From: Stenocarpella maydis
Taxonomy: Eukaryota > Ascomycota > Sordariomycetes > Diaporthales > Diaporthaceae
NCBI GenBank assembly: GCA_002270565.1
Contig: NQMI01000007.1
Coordinates: 675,740-739,739 of the forward strand
DNA length: 64,000 bases
Reading direction: 5' to 3'
Positions 24,028-35,431 of this stretch are shown one piece after another. The first letter of the stretch is position 1. Every line of letters begins with the position of its first letter. Under the pieces are notes generated by a model that had not been told where the DNA came from, made no database searches, and saw only the letters and a program-made list of their open reading frames with translations. Position numbers and translations under genes: made by a program.

Positions 24028-25162
24028 CTTCACCGGCAACTCCAAGCTTGCCTGGAGTGAGAGTGGCGGCTGGGGTGATGCGAACAAGGGCTCTGATCTG
24101 AGTCTTGAAAATTCAAACACTCTGTTGGAGCTTTAGGTATCTGTCCTGAGTGGGCTCGAGAGTGCTTTTCCGTGTCCTCCTGACGCCACCCCCCGGGGCA
24201 GCCTGTGCCACGTCCTGGGCCATCACACCTAGCAATTCGCCCGAGTTCGACAGACACCTCCCAAATCTGCCTTAGAGGGATTCTTGTTCCGTTCTCGCTT
24301 GAAAAACCAGCCGTGCCGACTCGGGTCAGTATTGGGAGTGACTTACATTGTTAAAGGCACGTCACTGAGTCAGTCAGGGGGTATGCACGCCAAATGTTTC
24401 TTAGACAGATGTGATGACCTTATTCCAGATTGACGGGAGAGGATGAAGACCAGGGTTTTAGCCCCGAAAAAAAAGGGGCAAGGAAAAGGAGAAGGAGCCA
24501 TTGATCGTGGTCAGCGGGTGGCAAACAGTGCCAAAAAATGTATTGACGCTTCCAAGGTCGGATCCAAGGATCCAACTGATGCTGTCTTTGGTGGCTCAAC
24601 TGTATCTCCACAAACGCCACGGCCCATCAGCCTTCCCGTAAGGGATGGGTGGGCCTTAGGGCCTCAGCCCTCTAAAAAGCTAAGCAGAGAGCCGTCCCAG
24701 GTGGTAGTCGCAGAATTGGTATCCAGAAAATCAACGACCTCCGTCGAATGCTATCCTCCCACGTCTCTCCCATAGTTGGCTCTTTGGCGCACGATGTGAG
24801 TGCTCAAAGCCGGTGGTGTCCTTGTATTTGGGACATACTGGGTGGATTTTGGCATCTTGGATGCCCATGGTATCCGCATCCAAGAGCGGATACAAACTTC
24901 AGCCCAGAGCAAGGGGTGTGGTCTCGCATCCACTGACCCTTGGTAATGTACACGGTATAGATGGGCCTATTAAACTCATGGAAAGCCAAGTAGTACCGGC
25001 GATCCGATATGCGCTGTGGCAGCGAAGCGCAGGGCTCGTGGCCCACGAGTCTTTCTTCGCCATTCCTTTCGCTAGGGCGCCCTAGGACTTCTGATCGAAG
25101 TGACATGCATACAAGTCCCTGGAAAGAGAGAAAAACGGTGACATGGCATCGTTACAGGGGAT
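24028..25162. other. Intergenic, no gene seen
   Basis: No convincing coding frame. Upstream region of the rhomboid-like locus and downstream region of the NMN adenylyltransferase gene. Confidence 0.4.
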
Positions 25163-26201
25163 TTACTCCCGGTAGAGACCGTGGTGGTCAATGTACTCGA
25201 TAACCGAATCCGGAACAACATATCGGAGAGACAGGTCCCTCTTGCGCATCAGTCGTACCTTTGTGCTAGAGACATCGTTCTGTGGAACAGGCGTGTCAGT
25301 GGTGCCAAGTCAGAAGTGAGCGGTGGGCTTGTTTATACATACAGTGATGACCTGGGGGATGACGTGGATGTTGTCCTTGTAGTCCTTCAGACCGGCAAGA
25401 GCCTCGTCGATGTCGGTGCCAGTCCTCTCTATGATGAAAGCGCCGAACTGCTTCAGGATGTGGTCCAGATCGGTGGGAGACCAGACACCGGGGGTGCTCA
25501 TGGTCTGGATCAGGTCGGCTCCGGCGAGCAGGGCAATACGCACGGGCTGCTTGTTGCCGTGGACATCCTCGCACCCGCCAATGACGTGGTTGATCTCGTG
25601 GTCGAAGTGGTCGAGGACCTGGGCGGTGGGGAAGTACTCGGGTTGGATGGCCTCCCAGGGGTCGCAGGTCAGCCAGTCGGAGGTCTTCTCTGCGGCATAG
25701 GAGCACATCTGGATTCGGTGTTTGGCGGGGGCCAGGCCGGGCTTCTTGTAGGCGTCGGAGACGGGGGACAGGAAGCCACCGACGATCTCGTACTTTGTGT
25801 TGAAGCGAGCGTAGTCGGAGGCCATCTCGAACATGCGCAGGTGGAGATAGGTTATGGGGCTGTGGGGACGGCGTCGCTTGTCAGTAAGCTTACTAGATTT
25901 TGCGTCATGCGCACGGGCAGCGGCAGCAGCAGCAGAGGGGAGGAGAGGAGGGAGGGAGGGAGGGAGAGACTGACCTGAAGGAACCGCAGGCGACGAGAAC
26001 CAGAGGTGTTTTGCCCTCTTGCCGTTGCCTCCGCAGTAACCGCTCCGAGGGAAAGCGGTAGGTCTCTGGCGACAATTGCGAGTCTGGGATTATGTTTGGC
26101 AGGGAGGTGGTTGCCTCTTGGGCGTGGTGGTCGAGGCCGTGATGCATCCTCTCGGGGGAAGGATCGGCCAGGTGCTGGTGTTGGGAAGACTCGGGCGTCA
26201 T
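25163..26201 (-). CDS. NMA1: Nicotinamide-nucleotide adenylyltransferase
   Basis: Makes NAD+ (or deamido-NAD+) from ATP and nicotinamide or nicotinate mononucleotide, the last common step of NAD synthesis. Exons 25975-26201, 25343-25859 and 25163-25279 are joined by introns of 115 and 63 nt and give 286 residues with correct phases. The nucleotide-binding motif G73-S-F-S-P-I-T-Y-L-H-L is assembled across the first intron, matching the eukaryotic GSFxPIxxxHLRxFE signature. LVGGFLSPVSDAYKK-like sequence (VGGFLSPVSDAYKKPGL) and the C-terminal DVSSTKVRLMRKRD (ISSTxxR adenine/phosphate motif) confirm the family. The first 65 residues are a polar extension before the Rossmann core. ATG 26201 is the only in-frame ATG that precedes the core closely, but an earlier start cannot be excluded. 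Confidence 0.94.
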
Positions 26202-28100
26202 GGTTGTTGAGGTGAGGGGGTTTTTTGGTGGCAGGTTGGAGAGAAGTGAACTTGACTCTTGGCCGACCGCAGCGGTTGAATGGAAGGAGGGGCCCTGGAC
26301 CTAATAAAGGCCGGCTGCAAGGGCAAGTGGATGCGATGACTGTCTCTGGAGGTGCGGTTGCGACAGGGAAGGCCAAGCCAAGGAAGGCTATGGATTGGGG
26401 GGGGGGGCCTGCTGGCTGCACTGCGAGGCGATGCCGAAAGCCGCAGAGAAGTAGTCCGTAGTCTAAAGCAACAGCCGAGGTGTGAGGGTGTGGTTGCGAC
26501 GAGACCAGGTCAAACAGATGCGATCCGATCAGATCAGATCTAGCCTCCTGGCCTATGCTGCCCGGAATGGGAATGGGAAAGCCCACTTCTTGCTGTTACC
26601 GTTAACACCGTCACCACCCTGGTTGGGCAAAGGGGCTGGCAGTAAGTAGGTACCTCAGCAGGTACCTCAGTAGGTACGTAGTGCGACGGCGAATTATCCA
26701 CGGTGGTGACGATGACGATGATGCCGGCAGCTTCGTGACAGTTCTGGGAGTGCGTAGAGACAAAAAGAAAGAGGGAGCAAAGTCTAGTAGGATACAATTT
26801 AACCAGTTGGTTCTCTTCAAGTGGTCAATGATTTGACTCAAGTGGAACATGGAGTCAAATCGGCCTCGGAAGAAACAAACAAGGTGGGGCCTGTGCTTTC
26901 AATGCTGGACGGAATCCAGGTTTCGCGCCGACTGTCGGTCCTGACATGACCTGCGACGGTGCCACTCCGAGGATTTTCATACTGCTATGGTACTAGCATA
27001 TGTACCATAGTAGTATTCAATAGTGCTCCTGCGGGGCCGACCGCACTTGGACGGCGTCTGGGCACTTCGTCTGGGTCCAAATCCCACTTTCCCTTACCCA
27101 CGCGAGCCGCTATTGTCGCTTAAATCGAGCACCTGCAGCTGACTTGAGACAGAGACGACGAGGAGCAAGAGGAGGAGGGGATGCCTTGCTGCCCCTCCGG
27201 CCCTCCTACATGTTTCGACTGTTCCATCCTCCCAGCTGGATTGGGGNGGGGGGGGGGGGGAGGCCACATCGCTCCAGCCTGCTCGGCTTCATTCACACCA
27301 GCACATGGCCTGCTCGCATGGCAACAAGGTGCCTTGCACGTCAGCACGTCAGCATGTCGAAACACGCGAGGAGCGGACAAAGCATCTGGCCTGCTACTCT
27401 ACCCATTGTGGCCGGCAACATCAGGCCCAGCCAACAGGATATGGGGTGCGCAGGCCTGTCAAGCGTCCGCGCGTTGTCCTTGGACGACACGGCCCCAGCT
27501 AAGCAAAAAACATAATCGCCCGGGCAGAAAGCTTAATAGACGACTGGCATTGCACTGCATTACGCCATGCGCTTTGTCAAGGGCCTGAGGACCGTCTCCG
27601 GGACTGATTGGTGCTCATGTGACACGGCAATGGAGCTGTCATCCCTGATGTCCCGGGAGCTGTGATACGCCAGGGCCAACCAAGGGTCCTTGAGGCCCCC
27701 AGTCTTGGGCTCCATCAACCCGCCTGCCCGCAGCGGCGTCAGGGAGTTATCGGTGGGGGTGAGCTGCAGCCCTCACCATGGCTGATCGCCACCAAGGGAA
27801 TTAGGAAAGGAAGCATATACTATCTCCGCAGGATCCGGTGCTCATCACCGTGGTGCGCGGCCACTCGGCCTCTTGCAAACACGACGTGCCCACGCGTCAT
27901 GCGTCTTAGACACGTCCTCGAGTGCTGTGCTGTGCTTCGGACGGATTCCTCAGACGAATTACCCGCTGGCCCGCCGACACAAGACGAGCAATGGCCACCT
28001 CCGCCCCACGACTCCCGCCTCGGCACGGACGCATGGCCCAGCGTTTTGCGTGTCGGAGGGCCTGGTACACTACATCAACAACCCTGCCGCCTGGCTCGGC
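26202..28100. other. 1.9 kb interval without a gene; contains an ambiguous base
   Basis: No coding frame that I can support. A G-rich run at about 27241-27260 includes an unresolved base (n at 27247), so the local length is uncertain in the assembly. Tandem AGGTACCTCAG-like units occur at 26648-26680, and a 14-base inverted repeat with an 8-base loop lies at 26980-27015. Confidence 0.45.
26980..27015. repeat. Short inverted repeat (hairpin)
   Basis: Arms TACTGCTATGGTAC (26980-26993) and GTACCATAGTAGTA (27002-27015) pair at 13 of 14 positions around an 8-base loop. Its role is unknown; it lies between genes. Confidence 0.7.
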
Positions 28101-28149
28101 CCTCCTCCACCGGGACCCGCCGCACGCCCTCATCCCCGTCCTGGGCAAC

Positions 28150-29650
28150 GGCAACGGCACCCGCTTCCGCCCTCCTTCTCTGCTTGCGCACCAGGACCCC
28201 ACGTGAGGGCGGTCTTGGTGACCGTCACCGTCAACAGGCCGATGCTCGTGCTGTAGCTGACCTGGTACGATGGTCCGAACTTGGGCTGGTAGACTTGTGG
28301 TCCCTAGTGTAGCACGATTGTCAGCCTGGCCGTGCGGGCACGCGGGGGGAAGGGAAAGGGTGGGGGGGTTCGGAGGCCGGTAACACTCACCACGATGCCC
28401 ATCAGCTGTGCCACACCCTACAAGGCAACCCGTTGCGTCAGCCGCGCCTCCCACGGCAGCGGGATCCTGTCTTGCCGCACCCACTCACATTGGTGATGCC
28501 TATCGCCAGCCCTGCGCTTGTCGTCCCACTCGTCGCTCTGATGCGCTCTGTTCGCGAGGGCACGGTGTCAGCCTGTTCATGCACCGAGGTCCGTGTTTGC
28601 TGAATGATCCCCAGGCCAGATGATCGCGAAGAAGCTCTGCGTGGCTGCCGTGGCTGTCACGACAAAGATATACTTGGCCGTTGCGTTGTTGACCGTGATG
28701 AGGAGGACGTAGAATACAATCTGCGCCGCCTCGAGCCCCATCCCCGCCTCCCACGGGCTGAGCTGCTTCGTGTGCGTGAGGTAGCCCAGGGTAAGCAGTA
28801 CGGGTGTGACACGCCGCACGCCGGTGACGTGTCGTCCTCACCATCGTCATGAGCTGTGATACCGCCGTGTCTGAGGTGCCTGGCTCGTACATCACCACAG
28901 GCAGCACGAAAGTGATTCCGAAGCCCCCGATGCCGTGTGTGATCCAGATGATCAGGAATGGGACAAATGTTGGGCTGTCGAACATTCCTTGATCTGGTCG
29001 AGGTCAAACGTCTTGGATCCCATAGAGGGCGCGCGAGGTGGCAGGTCCGCGATGAAAGCCTTAGTCTCTGTCTCTGAGGGGAAAGCAGCTGTCTCGGGAT
29101 CTTCAATGCCATCGTTAGGAGGTCTTTGTCCTTGGGGAAGCCGAGTCTCTGGAAAAGCTATTACAAGTGGGAAGAAGCTAAATCGTTGGGGAAGCTACGT
29201 AGGAGAACTCACAGTCTGGCAGCGTGAAGAACGTGTGGACGCCACAAAATACAGCTGAGAGACCTTCCAGAATGAAGACCAAAACTACATTAGTCTGGCT
29301 TCCCAGAAGAATCGGGTCAACCATATATGCAGTTTTTGAGGGGCGCAACCGGATACTGATTAATGCAATCAGGTCTTCTTTTATGCTTGTGGGGTGTTTC
29401 TGGGACAATCAGCGGGCTCCTGGGTGAGTGGATCGAGAGATCCAAGGGGGCCGAAAGTAAAACTGACAGGATTCAGCCTATGCCATCTTGTTTATGAACG
29501 GTGCCGGCCAGCCGGCTGGCTGGAGATGGGTAAGACGTGAGTGATAAACTTCGGAACGACAGCCTCTCAGTAGGAAACCACAGGCCGAGATGATATCTGA
29601 ATTCCGACATCAGCACCTTCTCACAATATACACCCACCGGGCAGGACCCT

Positions 29651-29681
<31 letters not shown>

Positions 29682-30019
29682 CCGCCCCTCCTACTCACAA
29701 GACTCCCGGGTAAAACCCAGCCTCGGCAACCCCGAGGAAGAACCGCCACTCCACGATCCCCGCGTAGTTGACCACCACGCTCTGATGCCGTCGCCCGACT
29801 CGAGGTTGGTGATGGTCACGTTAGTGATGTTGGAGACGTGGACGCGCATGACGAGGTAGACGAGGGACTACTAGAGGATGAGGCGGCGGTCGACCTTGGG
29901 GTGGGGGATTGCAGGTGCTGTGGTTGGTTGTCGTCTTGCTCCGGGTCTGCGGCGCCCAACTCTGACGGCGAGTGGGTGATGGGCGATTCGAGGCCCTTTG
30001 AGAATATCTTGGACGGCAT
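28150..30019 (-). pseudogene. Dal5-type anion:cation symporter (MFS permease), pseudogene
   Basis: Family members import allantoate, nicotinate and similar organic anions through 12 membrane helices. Recognisable blocks in order from ATG 30019: the polar N-terminus; DRRLIL then YLVMRVHVSNITNVTITNLE (helix 1); WRFFLGVAEAGFYPGVL; FILEGLSAVFCGVHTFF; LPDYPETAAF (after splicing); KAFIADLPPRAPSMGSKTFD; MFDSPTFVPFLIIW; ERIRATSGTTSAGLAIGITN; GVAQLMGIV; GPQVYQPKFGPSYQVSYSTS. Lesions: two TAG codons at 29868-29873 in helix 1; an internal deletion near 29780 that removes helices 2-3; and a one-base frameshift at about 28985-28990 before MFDSP. Several introns still have intact GTGAGT donors, so decay looks recent. 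The 3' end is approximate. Confidence 0.85.
29651..29677. repeat. (TC)n microsatellite
   Basis: Perfect TC run inside a non-coding part of the permease pseudogene, next to the GTGAGT donor at about 29705. Confidence 0.85.
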
Positions 30020-30969
30020 ATTTGGCGCTGTTTGTCCTTGTGGCCTTGTGTCGATTCTAGGATAGCGTACCAATGCACATACACCGCGAGTAGTTATCTG
30101 GACAGCCACAATCGAGCAAAGGCCTCACTTATTGTGCCGATGACCCTCGTATTGGCATTATCATATTCCTTCTAGCTGAGAAATTTGGAGGGTACCACTC
30201 AAACCACACAAGCCCACAGTGACGTGCTGTCAGGAGCCGGGTGCGTTTGCGATTTCCGGAACTGCTTCTGACATGTCCTATAACGTTTTGATTGTTATGT
30301 CCGCTTTAACTATTTGCCCCCATGGAAGATTATTGAATCTGTTTTTCTTTTTAATACACAGTGCCTCAGAAGCAGTCTCATTCCTTTATGGATTTACCTA
30401 GTGCCAACTGCCCAACCAAAGTCACCTACTGCCACTGTGATAATGCCTTGCAATTATGAGGCATAAAGTCTACAGGTTATGTTGAGAGTAACTATCAATT
30501 CACGACACATTTCAATCTGCCCATTCTTCATGAGTTCCGATGTCGCCAACCGCCCCGCCGGTATTTTTCCTGCTGCCTCTGTCGATACCCAGAAAGCACA
30601 TGCAGGCTGGCAGAATGAAACAGGTCAGCATCAAGCTGCAGGAGTTCTGCTAATGGCATTCCACATATGTTCTCCTCGCCATCTTAGCCTAGATGACGTG
30701 CTTATCAAAACTGCGTCTCAACCAAAGGCGACCATGAAGTCCTCGGCGAACATCGGGGTTGATGTCAAAGTTGGAGAATTACATGCATACTTACACACTA
30801 ACCGTTATCTGGACTTGCACTCGTGCCACCATACTTCACCGTTGGGGGGTACCTGGGTTAGATATTAGGACGTCATAGTATGCGATTCTCTCCTCTGAGT
30901 ATCAAAAGAAACCCCGCTCACATCGAAATCCCGAGCATTCACAACCTTGCGCATTACAGCCTGATCAGA
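30020..30969. other. Intergenic, no gene seen
   Basis: Spacer between the permease pseudogene and the oxygenase, which are divergently oriented. An in-frame ATG at 30880 would extend the oxygenase N-terminus by 30 residues; I consider it less likely than 30970. Confidence 0.4.
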
Positions 30970-32318
30970 ATGCCCTCTGCATTGAGTCCTCCTGAAGCGC
31001 TGCCCTTGCCCAAGTGGGAGAGGCCAGCCAAGACATCTTATGACCTCCCTTGGGCCGACATAAAAGTCCTGGACCTCTCGAAGTTTGACGAGCCGGGAGG
31101 CAAGGAGAAGCTCGCCGAGGAGCTGCGAGATGCCGTGCGTATATATAAGAAGACATGATATCCTCCAATAACCACCCCTCATCCGCTCACGAGCCATCAG
31201 GTCCACAACACTGGCTTCTTCAGTGTGATAGGCACGGGCCTCACAGAAGAGGAGGTCCAGCGGCAGTACGACATAGGCCAGGCCTTCTTCGCGCTCCCGC
31301 ACGCCGACAAAGCCCAGCCGCAGTACAAGTGCGACTTTGCGAGCGGCAACTACTTCGGCTACCGCGAGCTACACGAGCGCACCGTCCGGGGCACCGATGT
31401 AAGCAGCTTCAGGGGTCATTTTCCACCCTCTTTGGGATAAGAGCTCCCCCCCCCCGCGGAGCCTATGGCTCGAATGCCATGGCCACACGATGGCCCGATT
31501 CACGCCGTGCTCAAATCAAACTCCTCCCATGGTTCTTTGAAACCTGACTCTCAATACTACTGTAGATCCGGGACAACGTCGAGTCCTACAACCACGCCAA
31601 ATTCATCCCGTCCAACGCCGCGGAGCCGCGCCACCCCTTCTTCGCCCCATACGCGCCCGAGATCGAGGCCTTCAGCCGCAGGGCGGTGCGCCTGGTGGCG
31701 GACCGCGTCCTGCGCCTCTGCGCCCTCGCCCTGGAGCTCCCCGAGGAGTTCTTCTCGGCCGCGCACCGCTACGACGACCCCTCGGACGACCACCTGCGCT
31801 ACATGTGCTACCACCCGCGGGACGCGGCCGACGACGCCCAGGTGGACAACACGTGGGCGCGGGCGCACACGGACTTCGGGTCGCTGACGCTGCTGTGGAG
31901 CCAGGACGTGGCCGGGCTGCAGATCCGGACGGCGGCCGGGGAGTGGAGGTACGTGCCGCCCGTGGACGGCGGGGTCGTGTGCAACGTCGGCGACACGCTC
32001 GGCTTCTGGTCCGCGTCGTACCTGCGGTCCACGACGCACCGCGTCACGCGGCCGCCGCCGGACCAGGCCGGGGGGCAGAGGCTGGGGCTGTTTTACTTTG
32101 TGCGCCCGGGCAACGACGTCGACATCAAGCCGGCGCCGTCGCCGCTGCTCAAGAGGCTGGGGCTGGTGGGCGAGGGGGCCGAGGACGCGGCGCCGGTCAA
32201 GGGGCTGGAGTACGTGCGGGCGAGGGTCAAGGATTACCATGACAGCACGGATTATGGGGACCGCAAGGGCAAGACCTTCAAGGTGGGCAACTTGGAGATT
32301 GTTGATGAGGCGGCGTGA
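30970..32318 (+). CDS. 2-oxoglutarate/Fe(II)-dependent oxygenase (isopenicillin-N-synthase-like)
   Basis: 371-residue soluble dioxygenase of the IPNS/flavanone-hydroxylase fold, using 2-oxoglutarate, O2 and Fe(II). Exons 30970-31134, 31201-31398 and 31566-32318, all phase 0. The N-terminal DIOX_N-like part includes HNTGFFSVIGTGL and FFALPHADKA. The iron triad is H222-x-D224 (ARAHTDFGSLTLLW) and H279 (STTHRV); R293 (QRLGLFYF) is placed to bind 2-oxoglutarate. The typical linking sequence AGLQIRTAAGEWRYVPP and GDTLGFWSA is present. No secondary-metabolite core gene lies nearby, so the substrate cannot be inferred. The neighbouring permease pseudogene is divergently oriented and might once have been a partner. 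Confidence 0.92.
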
Positions 32319-34180
32319 TATTCAGCCCCGGTCAGCCGTAGATATGAATGCAGGGCACCTTTCAACTTTATCTCGGGTCAGGAGGGGCACGGCAAGCACA
32401 TGCCATCCAAAATGTGGCTGGCCAAGCAGGAATCCTCCTCGGATCTTCTCAACCGCACGTTTATCTGTCTTGCCCGTATCGTGAGTTAGGTCTGAAGAAC
32501 CAGGTGCTGTCCCACCGGGTGCCATGCTCCACGGGTTCAGGCAGTTCATGTCCGGAGGCAGTGCGCTGGCCGGCACGCCTCAAATAGCACGCCGCGATAC
32601 CGCTCACGTGCTTGTGCGTCCTGCAGCAAGCTCGTTACTGTTGCTTCTTCTGCTGGATGTACGGAACAATGCCGAGTCCTCAGACGTGGTTGCCGGCCGC
32701 TACAAGACTGCACGTTGGGAGGTGTCACGCGCGGTTCCTCACGGAGCTCGAGGTCGATCGGCTGGTACCGCTGCCGCCCGCGCGATTGGCTGTGGCGTCT
32801 GAGTGTAATGGTTCGTAAGCCCATGCTGAATGTCTGCAATCCTCGTTATGTCAATCCAGCAGGGCTCAGGGAGACTGCCCAGGTGGATTGGCATTGGCGG
32901 GAGAGGATCCCGCGGAATCCTCGTTGTTCTGGGCTGATATTTAGTACGCCAGGCGGAGGGCCGCTAATGGTATGACATCCGAGAATGTGCTTCAAAATAT
33001 AACATTATGAGAGTTTGACAATGGATCTGGGTTTCTGGAATTTGAGGGGACTAATGAAACGAACAGCACGCAGAGGCTCCACCACCGGGGTTGCAACGCT
33101 ATTGGGCTCGGTTGATTTCGGCGCGAATTTAAAACAAAAACATCAGGATTTCTTGATTTGACATGGAGACACTGTTGCTGGAGATGTTGCTTGTAAATAT
33201 CTATGCCATGTCCACGCCGTCGAACACTTGCAACACCTGCAGACGTCCGGGGTGGAGCTGGCCAGCCCTACATTATTTAGCTCCCTGTCGATCGTCCCAG
33301 GGGCCTGGGGAAGCAGGGATCACAGCTTCAGACCAATACGGCGTCATGTACTTTTTATTAGTGTGTGTAGGTCGAGAGCAAGTATATACCGGTCCCAAGA
33401 GAAAGGCCATGGCTGCAGATTAAAAACCACCGACACAAAATCGGCCAACGACGTCAGCAAGAAGATGGCAATTTCAAGGAACCATCATCATCACCACAAC
33501 CACCACCACCAACCAGGCCCTGGTTTCAAATAACAAAATGGGGCTGGTCGTTCCTTGCAGGAGACCCTTCAGATGCGGCTTAGCGGTGGTTGGGGCTTGG
33601 GGGGGGGTAGGATGCGGACCCACCCCCAGCCCGCCGATTTATTGACATGGCATATTGTGGTGGCGGGGCAACACGCAACAGGCAGGCCGGTTTTTTGGAG
33701 CAGAGCTACCAGCACACCGGCGGCCAGCCTAGCTAGCAGCTCGGTTTCTGCGCCCATCGTCGCACCAGCTTCTGCCCACCACAAAACCAAATTGACGTCC
33801 TGCTTGGGTACTGTTCGTAGCCGTCTTCTTTCTCCTCCGTACCTAAACTTACTCCATCCCGACTATCCATCCATCCTGCCGTGCTGTGCTACGCCTCGTG
33901 CGAGAACTTGGAATATACTTTATTCCACTCGTACACCCCTCCTCCTCTTACACGAGCTTCTCCAATAGGCACATCCCCCGCCCTCAAGTCGCCGGTTGCA
34001 ATTGGCATTCCAGCGCATGCAACGCAGCTTGAACACGACCGTCTCCGGGGAAAGAAAAGACGCCCCAGCTCAAATAGTTCTGTCTCGGGACCCCGATCGA
34101 AGCGCAGCTAATATCCCCGCTTCCATTCCAAAGCCCCCGCCCCCAGTAGAGGAGACTACTGGGAACAAGACGCCGCCAAG
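32319..34180. other. Intergenic, mostly no signal; probable 5' leader of the microprotein gene at its end
   Basis: No coding frame I can support between 32319 and about 33700. From about 33800 the sequence becomes C/T-rich, typical of a fungal promoter and leader for the small gene at 34181. Confidence 0.4.
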
Positions 34181-34342
34181 ATGGTCAAGGAAAACGACAC
34201 AATCGCAATCATCATCATCGTCCTCTTCTTCGTCCTCGCCCTCATCTCCTTCGGCATCTACAGGCTCGTCAGCATCGCCCGCCGCTCAATGTCCGTCACC
34301 TCCGGGTCCACCAGCAGCAGCAGCGAGATAATAAACGACTGA
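34181..34342 (+). CDS. 53-residue single-pass membrane microprotein
   Basis: Short frame from an ATG in an ideal eukaryotic context (GCCGCCAAGATGG). The product has a charged N-terminus (MVKENDT), one hydrophobic helix of about 20 residues at 8-28 (IAIIIIVLFFVLALISFGIY) and a basic then Ser/Thr-rich tail (RLVSIARRSMSV ... SSSSEIIND). The positive-inside pattern suggests that the C-terminus faces the cytosol. I do not recognise a family, and function cannot be inferred. The frame is short enough to be chance, but the start context, clean helix and pyrimidine-rich upstream region argue for a real gene. A C-terminal extension by splicing was not found. Confidence 0.5.
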   Translation: MVKENDTIAIIIIVLFFVLALISFGIYRLVSIARRSMSVTSGSTSSSSEIIND

Positions 34343-35431
34343 TCGCGGCGGCGCGGGAAGGGGGGGGTGGATATCCGCCGGCGGGGTTTTGGGGTGGAGG
34401 GTGAGGGGAACTCACTTCCTTCCACCATGCCTCGGTGATATTCGAATCTGCTGCTGCTGCTCTGGTCTAGGAGAAGGCAAAGGACACCATGCAACAAGGG
34501 GCAAAACGACGAGGGAATTAAAGGTACCTCGTGCTGTCCTGGGAATCGGACTTCTATGCCTCGCGAGGGCTATACACATTTTTCGGATACCCCAATCACC
34601 TCCAGCGGCCGGCGCAGAAGAGAAAGAAGGTTGACGATGCAGCAGCCATATAATTATGATATACGGCGGGAAGGGGCGAAAAGCCATGTAACGACGACAT
34701 GTTTACGGCATCTGCATGGGAACTGGGAAGGGAAAGCAACTTGGATATATTTGCTTCGGTCTGGGTAATTGTGTCTTAATTTTCTTTTAGGCGCATAAGG
34801 GAGACAGACAATATGGGTATCGTTACGAGGCCATCGCAATGAAATGCTCTGGCACGGGAGGGGGGGTCGAGGCCATGAGGATTGAGCCCAGCTTGGGATT
34901 TCGTTAGACAATGATAGAAAAGCGAATGTGGGCTACTAAGCCACCTCAATCCGAGATCAAGTCAAGTCATGGATTCTGCTCGCTTTAAGACTCGGGTTGC
35001 AACGGGACAAATTTCTCTGCTCATGTAAATTATTTTGATTGCGTCCTGACTTCATGCCAGGTGATGTTGGTGCAAAGTTCGCTATTGAAAGGGGCCTTGC
35101 TCCTCGGCCTTGGTAGATGTAAATCCCAAAATGCGACATATAGAAAATCACGCTCTATTTTGTTAAATTGCGCTTAAAGGGACGGTCGTTCCCCCCCCCC
35201 TTTTTTTTGGTTTTGCGCAACCCGGCTCCACCCGTCCGACATCACCGAGTGAGGATAGTATAAATGTGGGATTTGAACATTTCTAATGTCTCCTATGGAA
35301 CGAAGCGAAGTATAGAAAGGTACCAAGGTATCAAAGAAGTCGGGTAGTGTTGAGCCAAGGAAGTCAAGTGGCGGTGGGGGAAAAGTAGTAATTCATGTGG
35401 GTATCTGGGAAGAAATTAGGTAGGCTCGGGC
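34343..35431. other. Intergenic, no gene seen
   Basis: Spacer between the microprotein gene and the convergent KCH1 gene; contains C- and T-homopolymer runs near 35190-35210. Confidence 0.4.
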
